Positions 34,471-46,697 are shown, counted from the first letter of the stretch. The stretch: 64,000 nucleotides of DNA from Lucifuga dentata (GCA_014773175.1 VXCM01000977.1:105327-169326), one strand, 5' to 3'. Made by a program: numbers and translations. Notes: generated by a model from the sequence alone, not told the origin.

Positions 34471-37067
34471 ATAAAACACTTTGTTTATATATATTTTTGT
34501 CCACACATTTATAACTCAGTTTGTTTTGATCAAGATTATTCGTTTTAGCCCCTACTTTACTCATGGGGCCTACAGTGGTATTTTGTCAACACAATCTGGC
34601 GACTCTAATCCTTTTTCTAGTGTGGCTGATGTTGAAGACAGAGCAAATACAGACAAAAATACATGCTTGTCTCTGCTTCTCACTCTGACTCACTGCTAGG
34701 ATGCTTGGAGAGGGAAACTAACCAGGCAATTTACACCTTACCCCCATTAAGTCACTTCCTTTCTCAAGATTCGGTGTTTTCACAGTACACAATGTTTTCT
34801 TCTTTCCAAGCAGGCGCTTGAAAACTGGCATTGTGTACAGCAGCTATTTATATCTTGCACAAAGCTTGATGCAAACACATTGAGATGTGGCATAAAACAA
34901 AAAGATTATATGAGGTGAACACAGATAAGTGTCTGAATCATCCATTGTAATGGTGACAAGTGATTCTGTCTCTTTGTTTTTTTTTTTTTCAGTGTGTATC
35001 ATAACAGTGTCTGCCCAGTGTGTTTCATTCTGCAAAGTGACAACAGAAAGGAAAGCTACAGCGAGCAGAGGAAGGCATAGGGACATAATCACCATTGTCT
35101 CAATCTCTTGGTATTGCTTAGTGAACACCAATAACAATTCACATTGCAAAGTACTTGCTTCAGTCTTAAGACTGTATTTTCATCCTTGTGCCTAGACTTA
35201 TTTGTGCAGCATTTAATTCAAAATGCTGTCTCGATAGGCCCACATGTTTTTCCTCCTCCATGTTTCCTAGTCTGAAGTGCTGTTTTGAATTGGTTCGAGT
35301 TGATGTAGTCAATACCTGTCTTTCAGTCATGTATTTGCCATTTCTTCTTTACAGCCAAACTCTTTACACCTGCTTGCCATTTATTTTGTCATAACAGATG
35401 ATCATATATGTTTACAATAATTACTTCTACAGCTAGAACAACTGTATTTCTGGTAAGAGTATGAATATTTTGATTCAAGTGCCAAACTCTGATGCAATGA
35501 ATTGTGGATTACAATGCTGGAAAATACATTGAAGTCTTAAATGCATTAGTCCATAGAAAATTATTCTTTATTAATCTCAAAGAAACGGACAAGTTTTTGG
35601 GTCCTTGAGAAATTAGTTTTCAAATGGGTCTGTTTTCTATACCAAGAAATATGAATCAATCATCAGTGGGCTTTTAGTTATTTATTTATTGGGGGGNGGC
35701 GTTAAGTTAAGACACATAAATTAAACGTGCTGAATTTTGGACTCAGCTGTATGCATTCAGCATGTAGTCTGTGCAGGTTCCCCTAAACACACTGCTTGTC
35801 AGTCTGATTGCCTGGCCTGACTAGACCAGGCCAGAAATTGGCAGAATGAGTGTGCACATCATCGCAATGATATGCAACCCCAGAAGATAGCTATCCACAT
35901 TTTCTAGGCGAGATCTTAGCCTCTTTATTCTATGGTATGTTATTTTAAAAACTAATGAGATTAGCTCAACAAGGTCATTATACTTTGTTTGTTGATACGG
36001 TACCAGCTTGGCATAAGAATGAGGTTTATCCAAGATCTGAATTTGTATCTGACATCAGTTCAACTCCTTCCCATTTGTAGGTGAGAATGCAGTATGTAAC
36101 TTTTACTAAACAGTTGAAACTGTGGTTAGAGGTAGTATTTAGGAAATTTGCAGTTTTCAAGATTCTCTAGAGTCAGTTGCTGTCATGATGATGTCAACCC
36201 AACAGAAGCAGAAAATAATAAACATATTCTTTAACAATATAATGTTTCATTTGAATTGTTACTTATCAGTGGGGGAAGTTTTGGTGGAGACCATGTATTT
36301 CACATTTCCCCAGTTTTACCTAAATAATCATTTTCTGGTTTAAGTTTATGGAAAGAAGTTATTTTCACACCTCACATTAAAACCATAGAATGAGTGTCAT
36401 GTCCAAATAAAGAAGAGATAATATACCACAGTACAAAATAATGCATCTTTGTTTTGTCTTTTTTTTTTTTTTTTTTTTNTTTTTTTTTTTTTTTTTTCCT
36501 GTTTGTGAACAAAATGTCTTCTGTATCTGTTGGATTGCAGGTTTTGAGGTTAAAAGACATTTTAATTGTACTGTAAATGCTTGCATTGGGTTGTCCAAAA
36601 CAGAGTACAATTTAGAAATGCAATTGAAAACCAAAAAACCTAATAAAGGTGAAAAGTAGTTAGTGTTTTGTCTTGATTTAAACACTGACAAAGTCCAGCA
36701 GATACATGATGCTCATTGTTTCTCATAGAACAGACTAACCTATTGTTTAAAATAGATTTTTAGCTAATTTAACCCCTTTCAGGGCTCAGGAGTAGGTGGT
36801 AAGTGTAGATAGTAAGTACAGGTGGAGGAATAATTTTGGAATGAGGTGGAGCCTCAGGATTTGGTGTGTGAAGGTCATGTCTAACTGCCTGGATAAAAAA
36901 CATTTCTTTCAAAAACATCACTTGTCTAACTGTTTCTACACTTCAGGAGCAGCTTTTTCTTCCATTTAATGTCTTTTATTCTATCAGGCAGCTACCAAAA
37001 ACACTTATTGTTCTAAATTAAATTTACTTCAGGCCAAAATCACTTCAAAATGAGACAGGCTGCTTTT

Positions 37068-37099
37068 ACAACTTAGAAACTCAGAAGTTTCTAAGTTGT
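37068..37099. repeat. Perfect 14-bp inverted repeat, 4-nt spacer
   Basis: acaacttagaaact at 37068-37081, spacer caga, exact reverse complement at 37086-37099. Confidence 0.95.
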
Positions 37100-37990
37100 T
37101 GACTGTCAATAGATAAGAGCAAGCTTAGAGCACTCTCAACAATCATTTCACTGAAATAGAATGGACACAAATTGTTTATAACGTGTCAAAAATCAAACTT
37201 TGCTGTAGTTGGAGCAATTAAAAGGGCTAATAATATTTCCCAAATCAGGCCTGTTGGAATGAATATGTCACTATCAACTGCTTTTGAATTATTGCTACCT
37301 GGTTTTGCATAAACTGATGTGCTTTCTTAAGAGTTTACTGTCTGCTCCAATCTGGACCTGACATTTAAAGTATGACATCTCCTTAAGGATTGGACATTTT
37401 TGCTGCTCTTGGCTCAGACTTTCTCCTTCACAAGCATCTTTTTGATCATGCCACTAAATCCATCCTTTCAACCTAAGCTGTTCCTCCTGGGTTGATGAAG
37501 AACTTGCCCTCTCAGTGGGTTGACTTAACCATGAGAAGAAACACAGAGACCAGCTGTAATGGTGTCAACATTTGTATGTATTGGCAAGTCGAGCGAGTTG
37601 TCAGACTGAATATCGTTGTCATTCAGAGCTGCTCTTCTGTGTTTACTTGCCATTTAATTTGACATTGGGCAGAGGGAGGGGAGATTTTGTTTTGTTAAGT
37701 ATTGTAGACCAAGCCTTAAAAATGCTGACTTTTTCTTGCGACCTTTTCTCCTAAGAATAACATCCATATGAAACCATTTAGCATTTGAAAAATAGTTTTT
37801 AGGTATAAAATGATAACCAGATTAAGTTGTTGTTGTATATATTTTTTTTTTTAAATCAATGTACTGACAAAATGTTGAAGGGATCTTTGGAGATATATTC
37901 AGTATAAACATATCTGCAAAATGTTGTCATTTGTTTTCCCAACAGTAACCTCTCCTGACATGATTATGAATAAGTTGTTAAGTTTAGCAA

Positions 37991-38024
37991 CTCAAAGCCA
38001 GTCCTGGTAAGGACTGGCTTTGAG
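37991..38024. repeat. Perfect 14-bp inverted repeat, 6-nt spacer
   Basis: ctcaaagccagtcc at 37991-38004, spacer tggtaa, exact reverse complement at 38011-38024. Confidence 0.95.
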
Positions 38025-38926
38025 ATTGTGGTCACAGTTATTCTAAAAAAAAAAGTCACAGCTAATAGTCATTGTGAGTCAGGATGTGAACTTTGGTGTT
38101 GAAATCAAGCACTTTCATCCATCCATTAACATCAACCTCTTTACTGAGATCACAATGCATACAGAGTCCATGTAGCTTTTAATGTACTGTAAGTGTAAAT
38201 GCAAGTCCTATTAATGAATGTCATTGTCTGTCCTGATACAGAGATCACATTTTAATGCAAGCTGTAAAAAGGGCCTACTTTATGTTTTTTCACAAAACAT
38301 TTCCTAGGAACATTGCATGTTATTGCAAATGAGTTACATATAAACATAATTCTTGGGAGACATTGTTCTTTGTTGATCATGTCTACATTCTCCAATACAG
38401 AGTTTACAACATGAAGTGAAAACTACAGCAATTTATAATTTAATGCAGATTGACTATAAACCTAAAAGTCCCCGAAGGGAAGATAAGCTCTGTCACTGAA
38501 AAAGCAATGAGCCTTTCAAACTTTGAATTTCAGAAAAAGAAAGTCAAATGACTGTAAATTCAAATGTTTAAAGATGATATATTTTACTATTAGTACTGCT
38601 TTCAACATCCAAATTCTCACTGCATCCTCATTAGATCTCTTTCAGGGGTAACTATCTCCACCATGGCAGCTGTAGAACAATTCTAGTGCATACTTATTAT
38701 TCCTAAGAGATGTTGTGAATAATTACTTGTTTGGATTTTGAGATGCTTGGTTAATGAAGAAAAAGGTGTATGTGATCCTTGCTGTAGAAACAATAAGAGA
38801 TATTTGAACAAACATTTTTGTCAGTATATTGGGTGTGTGTTTTTAAGTTTGGGCTCAGTCTTATCTTTACATGTCTGTTACACGCACGCATGCGCACGCA
38901 CACACACACAAACACAAACACACACA

Positions 38927-39135
38927 GCTTGGCAGTCCATCGAAGACGGAAGAAAACGGACTGCCAAGCAGTCCATTGGTGAGAGTATGGCTATCTTTGA
39001 TGACGACGATATCACTGAAGGTGACTATGAAGTTCGATCCTGGAGTCAAAAAAACCCTGGTGCAGTTGGAACACATAAGGTCTGGATCAGAGCCTTGGAG
39101 TGGCACTGGTGCAGTCCATCGTTGTCTTCTCTGAT
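38927..39135. other. Unexplained CpG-bearing segment with 12-bp inverted repeat
   Basis: It starts gcttggcagtcc (38927-38938) and repeats it in reverse at 38958-38969; cagtccat then recurs at 38969-38976 and near 39112. The plus frame is open through QSIEDGRKRTAKQSIGESMA and an acidic IFDDDDITEGDYEV stretch. The repetition suggests a transposable-element segment rather than a host exon. I cannot assign it. Confidence 0.4.
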
Positions 39136-39142
39136 GTTGGTA

Positions 39143-39816
39143 CTGCATTTCCATCCAAATTATTTGCATATTTAATGCACATTTCTAATTATTTGATTAG
39201 AGGAAATGCAAATTGATGCGAATTGATTTCCATCAACTATGTTATGTGAATTATCTCGGAGGTGATTTAATTCTACATAAATGTCCACAGCAAAACACAC
39301 AATGCAGAGTTTAAATGAAACCCTTGGTGTGGGAAAAATACTTATTACATCCCGTAAACAGTTATACACGGCCTTATTAAATGCAGCCAACAGACTCCTG
39401 AGAGTGCATTGCCATAGCGCTCTATAAAGTCGCCACGTGCTGAGTGCTGTGTGGTGGGTGTAACTTTCAGTGTGGATAAAACAATTGTTTATGCGGTGTG
39501 TCGTTATTTGTGAAAAACTATGTTTTTTGGATACAATGAATAACGGATCCATCATTCTGCAAGCGCTTGTTGACGACCACCTGCTCTTCTAAGGTGTGTG
39601 TATGCTCACAGGCAGCATGTCGCGTCCTCATCAAATGCACATAAACTGTTTCCATTGCATTTCGTCTTATGTGAATCATCAGTTAATCCACCTCTGCCAA
39701 GTGCATAAATTTTTTATGCAAATTTTGGAGTTAATGTGAATTACCTGTGTTTCCATTCAGGCTTTCTTATGTGCATATTCAAAATTTTTGCATAAAAATT
39801 AGGTGGATGGAAACAG
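39143..39816. mobile_element. Non-autonomous inverted-repeat DNA element (674 bp)
   Basis: The left end is ctgcatttccatcc and the reversed right end is ctgtttccatccacc. A further imperfect match (ttatttgcatatttaatgca versus tttttatgcaaaaattttga) extends the arms to about 40 bp. Variants of the ctgtttccatt word recur inside (39650 and 39750 regions). The flanking duplication is unclear: TA on the left, TTA on the right. No coding sequence. It lies directly next to the reverse transcriptase remnant at 39830-40420. Confidence 0.65.
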
Positions 39817-39829
39817 TTACTGTCTTCCT

Positions 39830-40420
39830 CTCTTTAACCCCACATTGGCATAGGGCACATCAGTGTGGGGTTGACTGCAAGCTTCCCAAGGTCGTCGTAC
39901 TTGTTGCATTTTTGCAGAGTTTCTTTCAAATAGCCTTTATATTGAAATTTGTTTGACCTCTCTGTTTTCTGTTGGCTGATGCTGATGCTTGCTACCCACT
40001 TAGCAACTGATGAGGTGGATGATAGCCAGGCTGTTGAACCATGAGGCCTACCCAGTGCAGTTGTCTAGCTAGTGTGGCCTCAATGCTGATGGACTTGATG
40101 TCCTAAAGAATGTCGAGATGCAGAATGTGGATGCATTATAGGTGTCTGATTTTAAATGCCTCAAGGTGTCTGATCTGATGCTGTATAGATTTCAGGCTCA
40201 TATAGTAGGGTTGGCTAATAAACTGCTTGATGGACAGTGACTTTGGTTAATGGTTTGAGATTAAGACAACCAAAAGCAGCAGACACTAGGTTAATGTCTG
40301 GATGTCATTGTCAATTAGGCTGCTTAGTGTCAGAAATCTGCCAAGATAGCAAACTGAAGTTTACAGTTCTCTGTCTCCAGAATTACAACCACACAACAGG
40401 CACTTCCTTGACTCTTCAGG
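39830..40420 (-). pseudogene. Non-LTR retrotransposon reverse transcriptase C-terminal remnant
   Basis: On minus, with frame changes, I read SLIDNDIQTLT, AAFGCLN, TKVTVHQAV, HLEAFKIRHL, then SISIEATLARQLHWVGLMVQ and GYLKETLQKCNKYDDLGKLA. That order matches the segment after the catalytic domain in LINE reverse transcriptases: 'D-dI--RI--A-aafg', 'YGSETW', 'R---LE-fH-RCLR-Il', 'SIEA-l---qLRW-GHv-RM', '-fkd-lK-nLk'. Several stops and shifts are present and the catalytic motifs are not recognised upstream. The clade is uncertain. It is separate from the RTE copy at 42.3 kb, which is far better preserved. Confidence 0.6.
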
Positions 40421-42276
40421 TGCCATTTGGTTCTCTGGTGGAGCCTAATCTTATTTAGCTCTACTGCTCCTTACGTTTGGTGTGTCCGCCACCATAGCCT
40501 GCCGAGAACATGTATCACACTGAGCAAGAAACAAGTCTGGTACTAACACGATGCCATCTGCACACGCAGATAGCAATCTGTGCTGTCCTTTTCCTGTCCT
40601 GGCCGGCAATCAGCATCTCCACACATGCAAATCTGCTTGGCTGTTCGTGATTTCTAAAGACAGCCATGTACAGATTAATTCTTAGGGACATACTGTTTTG
40701 TCTCTTTCTTAAAATTGCAGCGAACAAGGCCAAGCATTACCTACCCAGGCAGGTAATGAAATTGTGAAGGAAAAGAGAAATGCAATTAATAGCATGGATG
40801 TTTTGGAAATTAAAGTTTGTATAAAATCAATAATAGAAAATTTGAGTGGAAATTGGATTATAGCAAATGCAGGATAAACACTCAGTAATTTACCTGCTTT
40901 ATTTATTTATTTACTTATTTGCTACTTTGCAGAACTCTAGCAGGTAATTAGCAGCTTGTTGTGTTCTCCTCACTTTCTATTAGTAAAGATGAGCTGCCTT
41001 CATTGCTAGGTGACCTCATTTCCTGCAAATTATGAAGTGTCTTCATGGAACGGGAAACACCAATTTTTGGGAGCATGGGTAAATGAAATATGACTAAAAC
41101 TTTTTCAAACTGATTTGCTCATGTAGAATGAATGAATGATTGAACCAAAGCTGACCAGCCTAATTTTTATACTGGTCAATTATCAGGTGAGCTGCTAAAT
41201 ATTCCCAGTATTAACAGGCAGCAGTACTGGGGTTATAGTTGTATGGAGCTTTCAGATGTCAGAACTGTTTTAGCAAAATGCCACATGGGTAAGCCAAAAA
41301 GCCCCTGGTGTTTCAGCCGGTATCAAACACAACACATAAAACTAGAGCAAGAGACCATGTGAGAGGCTACACATGTGACTGGCACATATTACACAGATCC
41401 TGGACATTACCCCTGGAGATGTGGTTCAAATGGCTTCAGTGAGCAAGTTCTGCACGAATGAACTGCACAAGGCAGCCAAAGTGCATGAAAGTGGTGTGAG
41501 ATGGGGGAACTTAATATCTTTCACTCTGGCGTGCTGAATTAATAGAAACTGTCCATTCTAAAGAGAGTAAAAGACAGAATACAACAAACACGTTCCATGG
41601 TCTAATTTAATCATTGTCACACTTTGTTTGTCTGTTTATATCTACTGATGCAGGTGAACTGATCAGGGTTTCACATGCTTTGCTAGGGGCATGCAAAGGT
41701 CAGTAAATCAAGGCATACAATCACATGAAAGTAAATTGGCTGTTTTGTCTCTGTAGAATCAAATTTCCATTTTAGCAGAAATTGCTTTGATAATGGATGA
41801 GGTTGTACAGTAGCTGTCCAAAGCAATTCTGCTCTCAAGGTTTTCTCTAAAATATGAATGACATAATTTCTAATCGACCATTCAATTTCATATTTTTATA
41901 GGGGGCACAAAGTGAAATAAATTATTATTTTTGGCCAAAGACAGTTAATGTGTCCTTCATAAATATATAAATATAATAAATTAAACATCTAGTTGGATAA
42001 GAAAAAAATAGAAGTGACATCAGAAATGCATGTAATCATCAAGGCTCAGTCACTTTCATAAAGATGAGATTAAAAAAATGGGTTGCATTTATTGTTTTGG
42101 CAATGAATCCATGGCAAAGATAATGGCACTGCCATTTGTACAGCAAAGCTTTACTCTGATGAAAAGTCTATTTATTTTTTGAGACACAAGGTTAAAGACA
42201 AGGCAGTGTTAATGTCTGAGGTGATAATATTTGAAATGCAAGATAGTTCAGATTATGTGGCTTTAATTGAAAGAAC
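40421..42276. other. No gene seen
   Basis: Possibly more decayed retroelement near 40450-40730; otherwise unique AT-rich sequence. Confidence 0.4.
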
Positions 42277-42293
42277 TGCAACAGACCTGCAAT
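42277..42293. repeat. 17-bp target site duplication, left copy
   Basis: tgcaacagacctgcaat, exactly repeated at 42975-42991 on the other side of the RTE insertion. Confidence 0.95.
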
Positions 42294-42974
42294 CTTCTTT
42301 TCCTTTTGGCTTTCCCTTCAGGGGTCACCACAGCGAATCATCTGCCTCCATCTAACCCTATCCTCTGCCTCCTCTTCTCTCACACCAACTAACTTCATGT
42401 CCTCTTTCACTACATCCATAAATCTCCTCTTTGGTCTTCCTCTAGGCCTCCTGCCTGGCAGTTCCAACCTCAGCATCCTTCTACCGATATGTTCACTATC
42501 CCTCCTCTGTACATGTCCAAACCATCTCAGTCTGGCCTCTCTGACTTTATCTCCAAAACATCTAACATGCGCTGTCCCTCTGATGTACTCGTTCCTGATC
42601 CTATCCATCCTCGTCACTCCCAAAGAGAACCTCAGCATTTTAGTCTCTGCTACCTCTAGCTCTGCCTCCTGTCTTTTCCTCAGTGCCACTGTCTCTAAGC
42701 CATACAACATCGCTGGTCTCACCACCGTTTTGTACACCTTTCCTTTCATTCTTGCCGAGACTCTTTTGTCACACATCACACCTGACACTTTTCTCCACCC
42801 ATTCCAACCTGCTTGCACACGTTTCTTCACCTCTTTTCCACACTCTCCATTGCTCTGGACTGTGGACCCTAAGTACTTAAAATCCTCCACCTTCTTTATC
42901 TCTATTCCCTGTAACCTCACCATTCCACTTGAATTCCCTGTAACCTCACCATTCCACTTGATCACCATTCCACT
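42294..42974 (-). mobile_element. 5'-truncated RTE-type LINE insertion (681 bp)
   Basis: The insertion is bounded by an exact 17-bp target duplication (42277-42293 and 42975-42991). On minus it ends gaagggaaagccaaaaggaa, the usual 3' tail form of fish RTE-like elements. The coding part covers only the region after the reverse transcriptase catalytic core. A small internal tandem duplication near the truncation (attccctgtaacctcaccat twice, 42903-42958, then a third ccattccacttg) may come from the insertion event. Confidence 0.9.
42318..42974 (-). pseudogene. RTE reverse transcriptase C-terminal fragment
   Basis: On minus the frame is open to the natural stop at 42318 and contains DFKYLGSTVQSNGECGKEVK, ARMKGKVYKTVVRPAMLYGL, ETVALRKRQEAELEVAETKM, LRFSLGVTRMDRIRNEYIRG, EARLRWFGHVQRRD and the terminal MIRCGDP. 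These are the thumb and C-terminal parts of RTE-clade LINE proteins; the endonuclease and catalytic FADD portion were lost by 5' truncation. The first 24 or so residues of the longer open frame (from 43052) lie outside the target duplication and are flanking DNA, not protein. No internal stop suggests a fairly young insertion. Confidence 0.88.
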
Positions 42975-42991
42975 TGCAACAGACCTGCAAT

Positions 42992-43892
42992 GGGACCTCC
43001 AATTGGACCTCCTTGAACATTTATCAATTGCCTTATATGCTTTCCATCTCAATCTGCCATAGGCAAAAATATTAGATAACCTTAATAGTGAAAAAAAAAA
43101 AAAAAAANAAAAAAAAAAAAAAAAGTAGCACCATTAGGTCATAAAAGAATACTACATCAAAACCCTCAATCCAGGGTGTGTTCAGTACCATTTGCCCTAT
43201 CATCACAGTTGAGTCTGGTTACAGATGTGATACCTGTCCTGGCTTGCTTTTGCTGAGCTGCTGTATCTAGTCTAAAATTTATACATAATGCACACACATG
43301 CACACTCACACTCACTTACACAATACTTACACAATAAATTTAGAACCAAATGTTCTAAATTATTGTCATAATAATTTAGAACATTTGATATACAGAAAGT
43401 ATTTCTAACAAGGTACAGACTAGATAATATACAATCTGTAATTAGACCTACAGAATATTGAAAAATCAGCATCAGAGCATCAGTCACAATCGCGTGCAAG
43501 GAAATAAAATACAAATATTTCAACATGACTATTTTAGCCAGTCTGACAGTTTCAATAAAGTTCTGCAGTGCACAAGCCAAAAAAGGCCCTTAAGATTCCA
43601 CACAAAACAGCACTTGTTGGTAGTGGAAGATAAAGAGCCTAGCAGTGCTGTAAAGTGTAAGAGATCTGGGATGTTTGGAAATGCAAGATCATGACACTTT
43701 AAACATCAATGGTAAAACTTTAATTTTCATCAAATAATAAAATGGAATCCAGTTTTAAAATGTTGAGGAATGGTGTAATAGGATCTATATGGGAGGTCTA
43801 GTTGAAGACTAGTTGAACTAATTGGAACTGGAAATTGGAACAGGAAAGAGCAGTTTGGGAAATTCCAAAATATAGTGAGTTAAAGTAGGTAA
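42992..43892. other. No gene seen
   Basis: It holds an A tract with an N join (43091-43124) and the perfect 18-bp hairpin at 43347-43387. Confidence 0.5.
43347..43387. repeat. Perfect 18-bp inverted repeat, 5-nt spacer
   Basis: caaatgttctaaattatt at 43347-43364, spacer gtcat, exact reverse complement at 43370-43387. Confidence 0.95.
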
Positions 43893-44100
43893 AGGACCAT
43901 AATGGTGATTTTGCATCTTTGAGCCCAATAAATACCCTGCATACTCATTAAATTACTACCAACCATTTTCTAAAGCATACTACTGGAGTGGTAAAATTTA
44001 TAATTTTTTTTCCCTACCTTCCAGACTGCCATTAGTTTCATTTCATTGCAGTGCACTAGTCGAATCAACTTGTAGAGACTTGTAGCATGCTTGAGAAGTA
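43893..44100 (+). mobile_element. TTAA-type miniature element, left-half copy
   Basis: Starts aggaccataatggtgatttt and continues tttctaaagcatactactgg, ccctaccttccagactgcca, ttagtttcatttcattgc as in the two full copies. It breaks off near 44100, before the T tract. The left flank is gtaa instead of ttaa. Confidence 0.7.
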
Positions 44101-45981
44101 AAAACTCTAGATGTGCACATATTAAAAGTTCCTTAGTATGTAATGGCTTGTGTCAAAATGGAACTTGAAGCTGGAATGACTCATGGATGAAGTAAAGGAC
44201 AAACATTGACCTGTGGTACTGGTTGTCATGCTGAGCAGATGGCCTGAGCTTTTTCTGATCTTCTCACTGAGGGATTTAAACTTGCTTTCCATTGTCTTTC
44301 TCGGGGGGGNTAGCCACTCTGACTTAACTCCGTATTGATCCAATCTCTTTGCCTGTTGGTACTCCGTGTTCCCACAGATCGGCATGCTGTCCTCTTTTAA
44401 AAGTGCTCTTCTGGACAGCTAAGGTGAGTCTAATGCATTGTGGAGATTGTGTCATTTAAGATTTTATCTCTGTCAAAGACTTTTTCAGTATGTCACTGTT
44501 AAATGTGCAAAGTCACAAGGGGTCAGAGTCAGGCAAAGAAGCACAAACAGTACTGTATAATGCTGAGGGGTTGTTGCCATGATGCACCGATTCAATAGTC
44601 ACAGAAGTTGACATGACAGATGCCTGTGTCTATCACATGCAGATAATCCAGTGTTAAGACTGGCTATACACCAATGGACAGGCTGCTGTGTCAAACGTGC
44701 ATCAAGGAAAGACAGCAAGACATGACCTGAGTGAATTTCTGGCTGCACTTTAAGTGCACTTCAAGCAAAAAATACATTATAAGACATGGCTGTCACTTGG
44801 AATTTAAAGTGATTTTCTTTTTTTTTTACTTTTTAGTATGCACCCACAGAGGTTCAGGTTAAATCAATCTCAAACATAATTTTTCTTCCTTTTTTTTTTT
44901 TTTTTTTTNTTTTTTTTTTTTTTTTTTATTACCGCTAACATTCCGTATTTACTTTTGGCTCTTATGTGTAAAAGGACAGAATTACTACTTGAATGAGTAA
45001 AATCCAATGAAAACAGAAATATAGACTGAATCTACTTTTTTGTATTGGTTGAGTTGCAAGATTTGGGAGGCACTAAAAAACAAGATATTCCAAGGAATTA
45101 TATTGCTTTAGTCAATGACTTTTCAGTCAACCTTGAATTCTCATTTCTTTAAGACAGATTTTTGCCCCCAGAAAGGGAACATACTGTAGATGCAGAGCCT
45201 TGAGAAACAGCACCAAGCTCCTGCATGAAGCAGGACACAGTGATGGATAGGCTATGAAAGAGCCACCTGTAAATGAGCAGCTAGGCCCTGGTAAATGGAC
45301 AGAGAAAGAGCACAAGACCACAGCGAACAAAGATGGTAAAGTAGAATATGTGGGTCATTCAGGCTGCAGTGAGCTATCCCTCAGGCATGCACACTCTAAT
45401 GGAAGACTGAAGAACTTTAAAGATGGATGTCGCAATGAAAACAGCAGACTTTGCTCACACAGGATATGAAGGAATCTATTTCATGTAGTTCAGAAGGAAT
45501 TAAGATGGAAGCAGGGAGGTCTTGGCTAGCCTTGCCATCTCTTGAAAGACTGCTGATCTAGGATTATTGGCAAGGTCTCTGAACACCTCACTGTGATCCA
45601 GCAGCTGATTCTGAAATAAGTCTCCTGTTCAACTACTATTATTCAGTGAATCTTTCCTATTTTCGATTCAGAAAGTTAATGAAAGTTCAAACAACTGACC
45701 CAAACTTATGTCTATCAATAACACATTTTGTGACCTGTTACCAATTATTTAAACTGAGGGCTCATCTATTTTAGTATGAAATAAAGGGTTTTATGGGGAC
45801 ACACACACACACACACACACACACAGCTATATTGCAACCAGTTTGTAATTTCAAAAGTCCATGGGGAGAGAAGTGGATCGGCCATCCAGTGAGATCAAAT
45901 GCTTGGTCATCATAATAACTTTGAGATTTAGGAAAAACGTTCTCTTTAAAAATAAAATCCTCCCACAATCTATCATGGTGA
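44101..45981. other. No gene seen
   Basis: Single-N joins at 44310 (G run) and 44909 (T run). CA microsatellite at 45800-45825. The minus frame 44122-44385 is lysine/serine rich (ESKFKSLSEKIRKSSG) and crosses the N at 44310; I could not assign it. Confidence 0.45.
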
Positions 45982-45989
45982 AACCAGAC
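45982..45989. repeat. 8-bp hAT target site duplication, left copy
   Basis: aaccagac, exactly repeated at 46698-46705. Confidence 0.9.
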
Positions 45990-46697
45990 TAGGGCTAGGC
46001 GATATGGCCTAAAAATAAAATCTCGATTTTTTTCACGATGGCCAATTTGTGATTTTAATGGATTTTTTTTTTTTTTTTTTNTTGGGGGGGGGGAGTTCTC
46101 TAAACAATTAAAAAAAACCTAATTCAAATGAGTATTTGCTTTCTTTACTAAAATAATAAATTGCCGGGCTTTCTAGCCAAAACCTTTTAAAATAAAAGAT
46201 TTTGTAGGAACACAGCCTCTCTGCTGCCTCTGGCTTAATGCTCTGACATGTTACAGTATTCCATGTACAGACCGCAGCAAAGGGGTCTTAAAGTTTATAG
46301 GAGCTCCCAAAACCGAACAACTTCTAAATGATGAAGTGACGTTATCTTTTTTAGAAACGAGATCATCTTCAGTTGAAGTGTTTGTTACCATCTTGCTAGC
46401 ACGTCTGACCTGCTGAAAGCTTCGTGGGCGTGACATCAACGAACGTGACTGCCTGTTGATTGGTAAGATGGGTGTCTGTGTCCACAGGCGGAGCCGTGGA
46501 CCCTCACGGACACGCGGAAAGGCTTGTAGGTTTAACGCGCACAAAACGGGAACGGGCTTGATTGATGAAGAGCGACCCGCTGACGCATTTTCCCTGTTAA
46601 AAATAGTTAAAAAAAAAACCCTCGATTTTCCGATTCAGCCATCTTACTCATCGTGTCAAAACTTGAATTAATCGATTAAATTGATCTCCCATCCCTA
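45990..46697. mobile_element. Non-autonomous hAT element (708 bp) with 8-bp target duplication
   Basis: The left end is tagggctaggcgatat and the reversed right end is tagggatgggagatca. These are imperfect hAT inverted repeats, and both sides are flanked by the exact octamer aaccagac. The interior keeps a CpG-rich promoter-like part (46400-46590) and a first coding exon remnant on minus. A T run, N (46081) and G run mark a doubtful join inside. Confidence 0.88.
46251..46400 (-). pseudogene. hAT transposase first-exon remnant
   Basis: On minus a frame starting MVTNTSTEDDLVSKKDNVTS resembles the start of BED-zinc-finger hAT transposases, where an acidic stretch is followed by LV-KK and a W-x-F-G-like motif. 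Here the zinc-binding cysteines are not seen and the frame runs out at HGIL. It lies inside the inverted repeats of the hAT element, downstream (on minus) of its CpG-rich part, as a first exon would. Confidence 0.5.

Larger units (their letters stand above)
34471..38926. other. No gene seen; unique sequence
   Basis: Single-N joins lie at 35697 (G run) and 36479 (T run). Two perfect hairpins are at 37068-37099 and 37991-38024. A CA repeat is at 38880-38926. Short frames show no domain. Confidence 0.45.

Noticed and set aside
35811..35834. ctggcctg...caggccag inverted repeat
   Set aside because: Eight-bp arms at this spacing are expected by chance in a window this size, so it was not counted with the long perfect hairpins.
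38738..39175. 145-codon plus frame as a host gene
   Set aside because: It runs through a CA microsatellite, a repeat-like segment with inverted words, and into an inverted-repeat transposon end.
42975..43052. N-terminal 24 codons of the 244-codon RTE frame
   Set aside because: They lie outside the 17-bp target duplication, so they are flanking DNA that happens to be open.
44122..44385. Lysine/serine-rich minus frame as a LINE or gag fragment
   Set aside because: The frame crosses a doubtful N join and matches no motif I can name; the resemblance is only compositional.
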